Notes under the pieces: model-generated
Told to the model about the DNA's origin: nothing
The model's input: the letters and a program-made list of their open reading frames with translations, nothing else
The model's database searches: none
Made by a program: the position numbers and the translations under genes
DNA from: Clostridiales bacterium
GTDB lineage: Bacteria > Bacillota > Clostridia > Caldicoprobacterales > DTU083
NCBI GenBank assembly: GCA_012837325.1
Contig: DURK01000079.1
Span: 1 to 35,314 of the forward strand
Direction of reading: 5' to 3'
Length of the DNA stretch: 35,314 nucleotides
Shown: one piece after another, positions 34,675 through 35,314 of the stretch
Numbering within the stretch: the stretch's first letter is position 1
How the letters are laid out: the number at the start of each line of letters is the position of its first letter

Positions 34675-34726
34675 GACAAATCAAGCCAATCGATGAAGAA
34701 GCCTTTATCAAAGGAGGTAAGTCAGG

Positions 34727-35314
34727 ATGACACGCATACTGCTGGCATCATCGGAAGTGGTTCCCTTTGCTAAAACCGGAGGACTGGCTGACGTTGCAGG
34801 CTCTCTCCCAGCAGCTTTTGAAAAAGGTAAGTATGATATCCGTGTTATTATGCCCAAATACGCTTCCATACCCAAGGAGTACACCAGCAAGATGACCTTT
34901 CTCAAGCATATCCATATTACTCTTGGCTGGCGCAACAAGTATTGCGGTGTATTCAAGCTTCAGCATGAGGGGTTCGTGTTTTACTTCATCGATAATGAGT
35001 TTTATTTCGGAGGTTCCCAATTATACGGGTATATTCATGAAGATATCGAAAAATTTGCCTTTTTCAGTAAAGCAGTGCTGTCAATCCTCCCCCATCTCGA
35101 TTTCCATCCGGATATCCTTCATTGCAATGACTGGCAGACAGGCCTTATACCGGTCATGCTGAAGGTGTTTTTTCAGCACAATGATTTCTACAGATCAATC
35201 AAAACCATTCTAGCCATTCATAATCTAAAGTTCCAGGGAATTTGGGGGCTGAAAGAAATTCAGGATGCCACAGGTCTGCCCGCAGATTGCTTTACCATAG
35301 ATAAATTGGAGTTC
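34727..35314 (+). CDS. glgA: Glycogen synthase, 5' part (runs off the window)
   Basis: The first 196 residues of a GT5 glycogen synthase. MTRILLASSEVVPFAKTGGLADVAGSLP contains the ADP-glucose-binding KTGGLADV motif, and LHCNDWQTGLIPV is the next conserved block. AAGGAGGT (34711-34718) lies 8 bases before the ATG. No stop is reached. It diverges from glgB. Confidence 0.96.
   Translation, partial: MTRILLASSEVVPFAKTGGLADVAGSLPAAFEKGKYDIRVIMPKYASIPKEYTSKMTFLKHIHITLGWRNKYCGVFKLQHEGFVFYFIDNEFYFGGSQLYGYIHEDIEKFAFFSKAVLSILPHLDFHPDILHCNDWQTGLIPVMLKVFFQHNDFYRSIKTILAIHNLKFQGIWGLKEIQDATGLPADCFTIDKLEF

Noticed and set aside
1-35314. Mobile elements, CRISPR arrays, phage or integration sites, including attachment sites at the two tRNA-Leu genes
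   Set aside because: No transposase, integrase or regularly spaced repeats were seen, and no duplicated tRNA 3' ends flank either tRNA in the window.

Overview
The window looks like a chromosomal segment of a low-to-mid GC Firmicute, most likely of the class Clostridia. The signs are strong AGGAGG-type ribosome binding sites, frequent GTG/TTG starts, a DNA polymerase I whose 3'-5' exonuclease site appears lost, and a paired glgC-glgD glycogen operon. These are family-level inferences, and no species can be assigned from sequence reading alone. I saw no transposase, integrase, CRISPR array or rRNA.

Positions 1-9600 and 18465-22159 form an accessory catabolic region. On the minus strand from 3598 down to 60 lies an operon of a Gfo/Idh/MocA-like oxidoreductase, two tandem short-chain dehydrogenases (SDRs; the second has lost its glycine-rich nucleotide loop) and a dihydrodipicolinate synthase/N-acetylneuraminate lyase (DHDPS/NAL) family aldolase. 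Divergent to it (3862-6427, plus) are an HpcH/HpaI-type aldolase, an aldo/keto reductase and a third SDR, ending in a bidirectional terminator. Convergent to that, on the minus strand from 9591 to 6487, is a second operon with another NAL-like aldolase, a fourth SDR, two small proteins of unknown function that look like diverged paralogues, and a YhcH/EbgC-like protein. A cytoplasmic Asp-box (sialidase-like) protein, a fumarate-reductase-type flavoprotein and a TauE/SafE permease split into two half-genes follow at 18465-22159. Together these suggest uptake and breakdown of an acidic sugar or ulosonic/sugar acid by oxidation or reduction and retro-aldol cleavage. I see no sugar kinase and no transcription factor in the region, and the substrate is unknown.

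Positions 9997-17939 hold the matching import system: a five-part Opp/Dpp-type ABC operon (two permeases and two ATPases on the plus strand) facing two tandem, about 87% identical lipoprotein solute-binding proteins on the minus strand. Each binding-protein gene has its own TTGACA-N17-TAATAT promoter and a long 5' leader. The leaders carry two consecutive hairpins whose stems differ in sequence but keep pairing. This is the most interesting non-coding signal in the window.

Positions 22276-30206 are housekeeping: tRNA-Leu(GAG), a third family-5 binding lipoprotein, a lytic transglycosylase, coaE, polA, a zinc-finger anti-sigma-like membrane protein, a YdjM-like membrane hydrolase and tRNA-Leu(CAA). 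Positions 30255-35314 are glycogen synthesis: glgB-glgC-glgD overlap on the minus strand, and the start of glgA diverges from glgB and runs off the end of the window.
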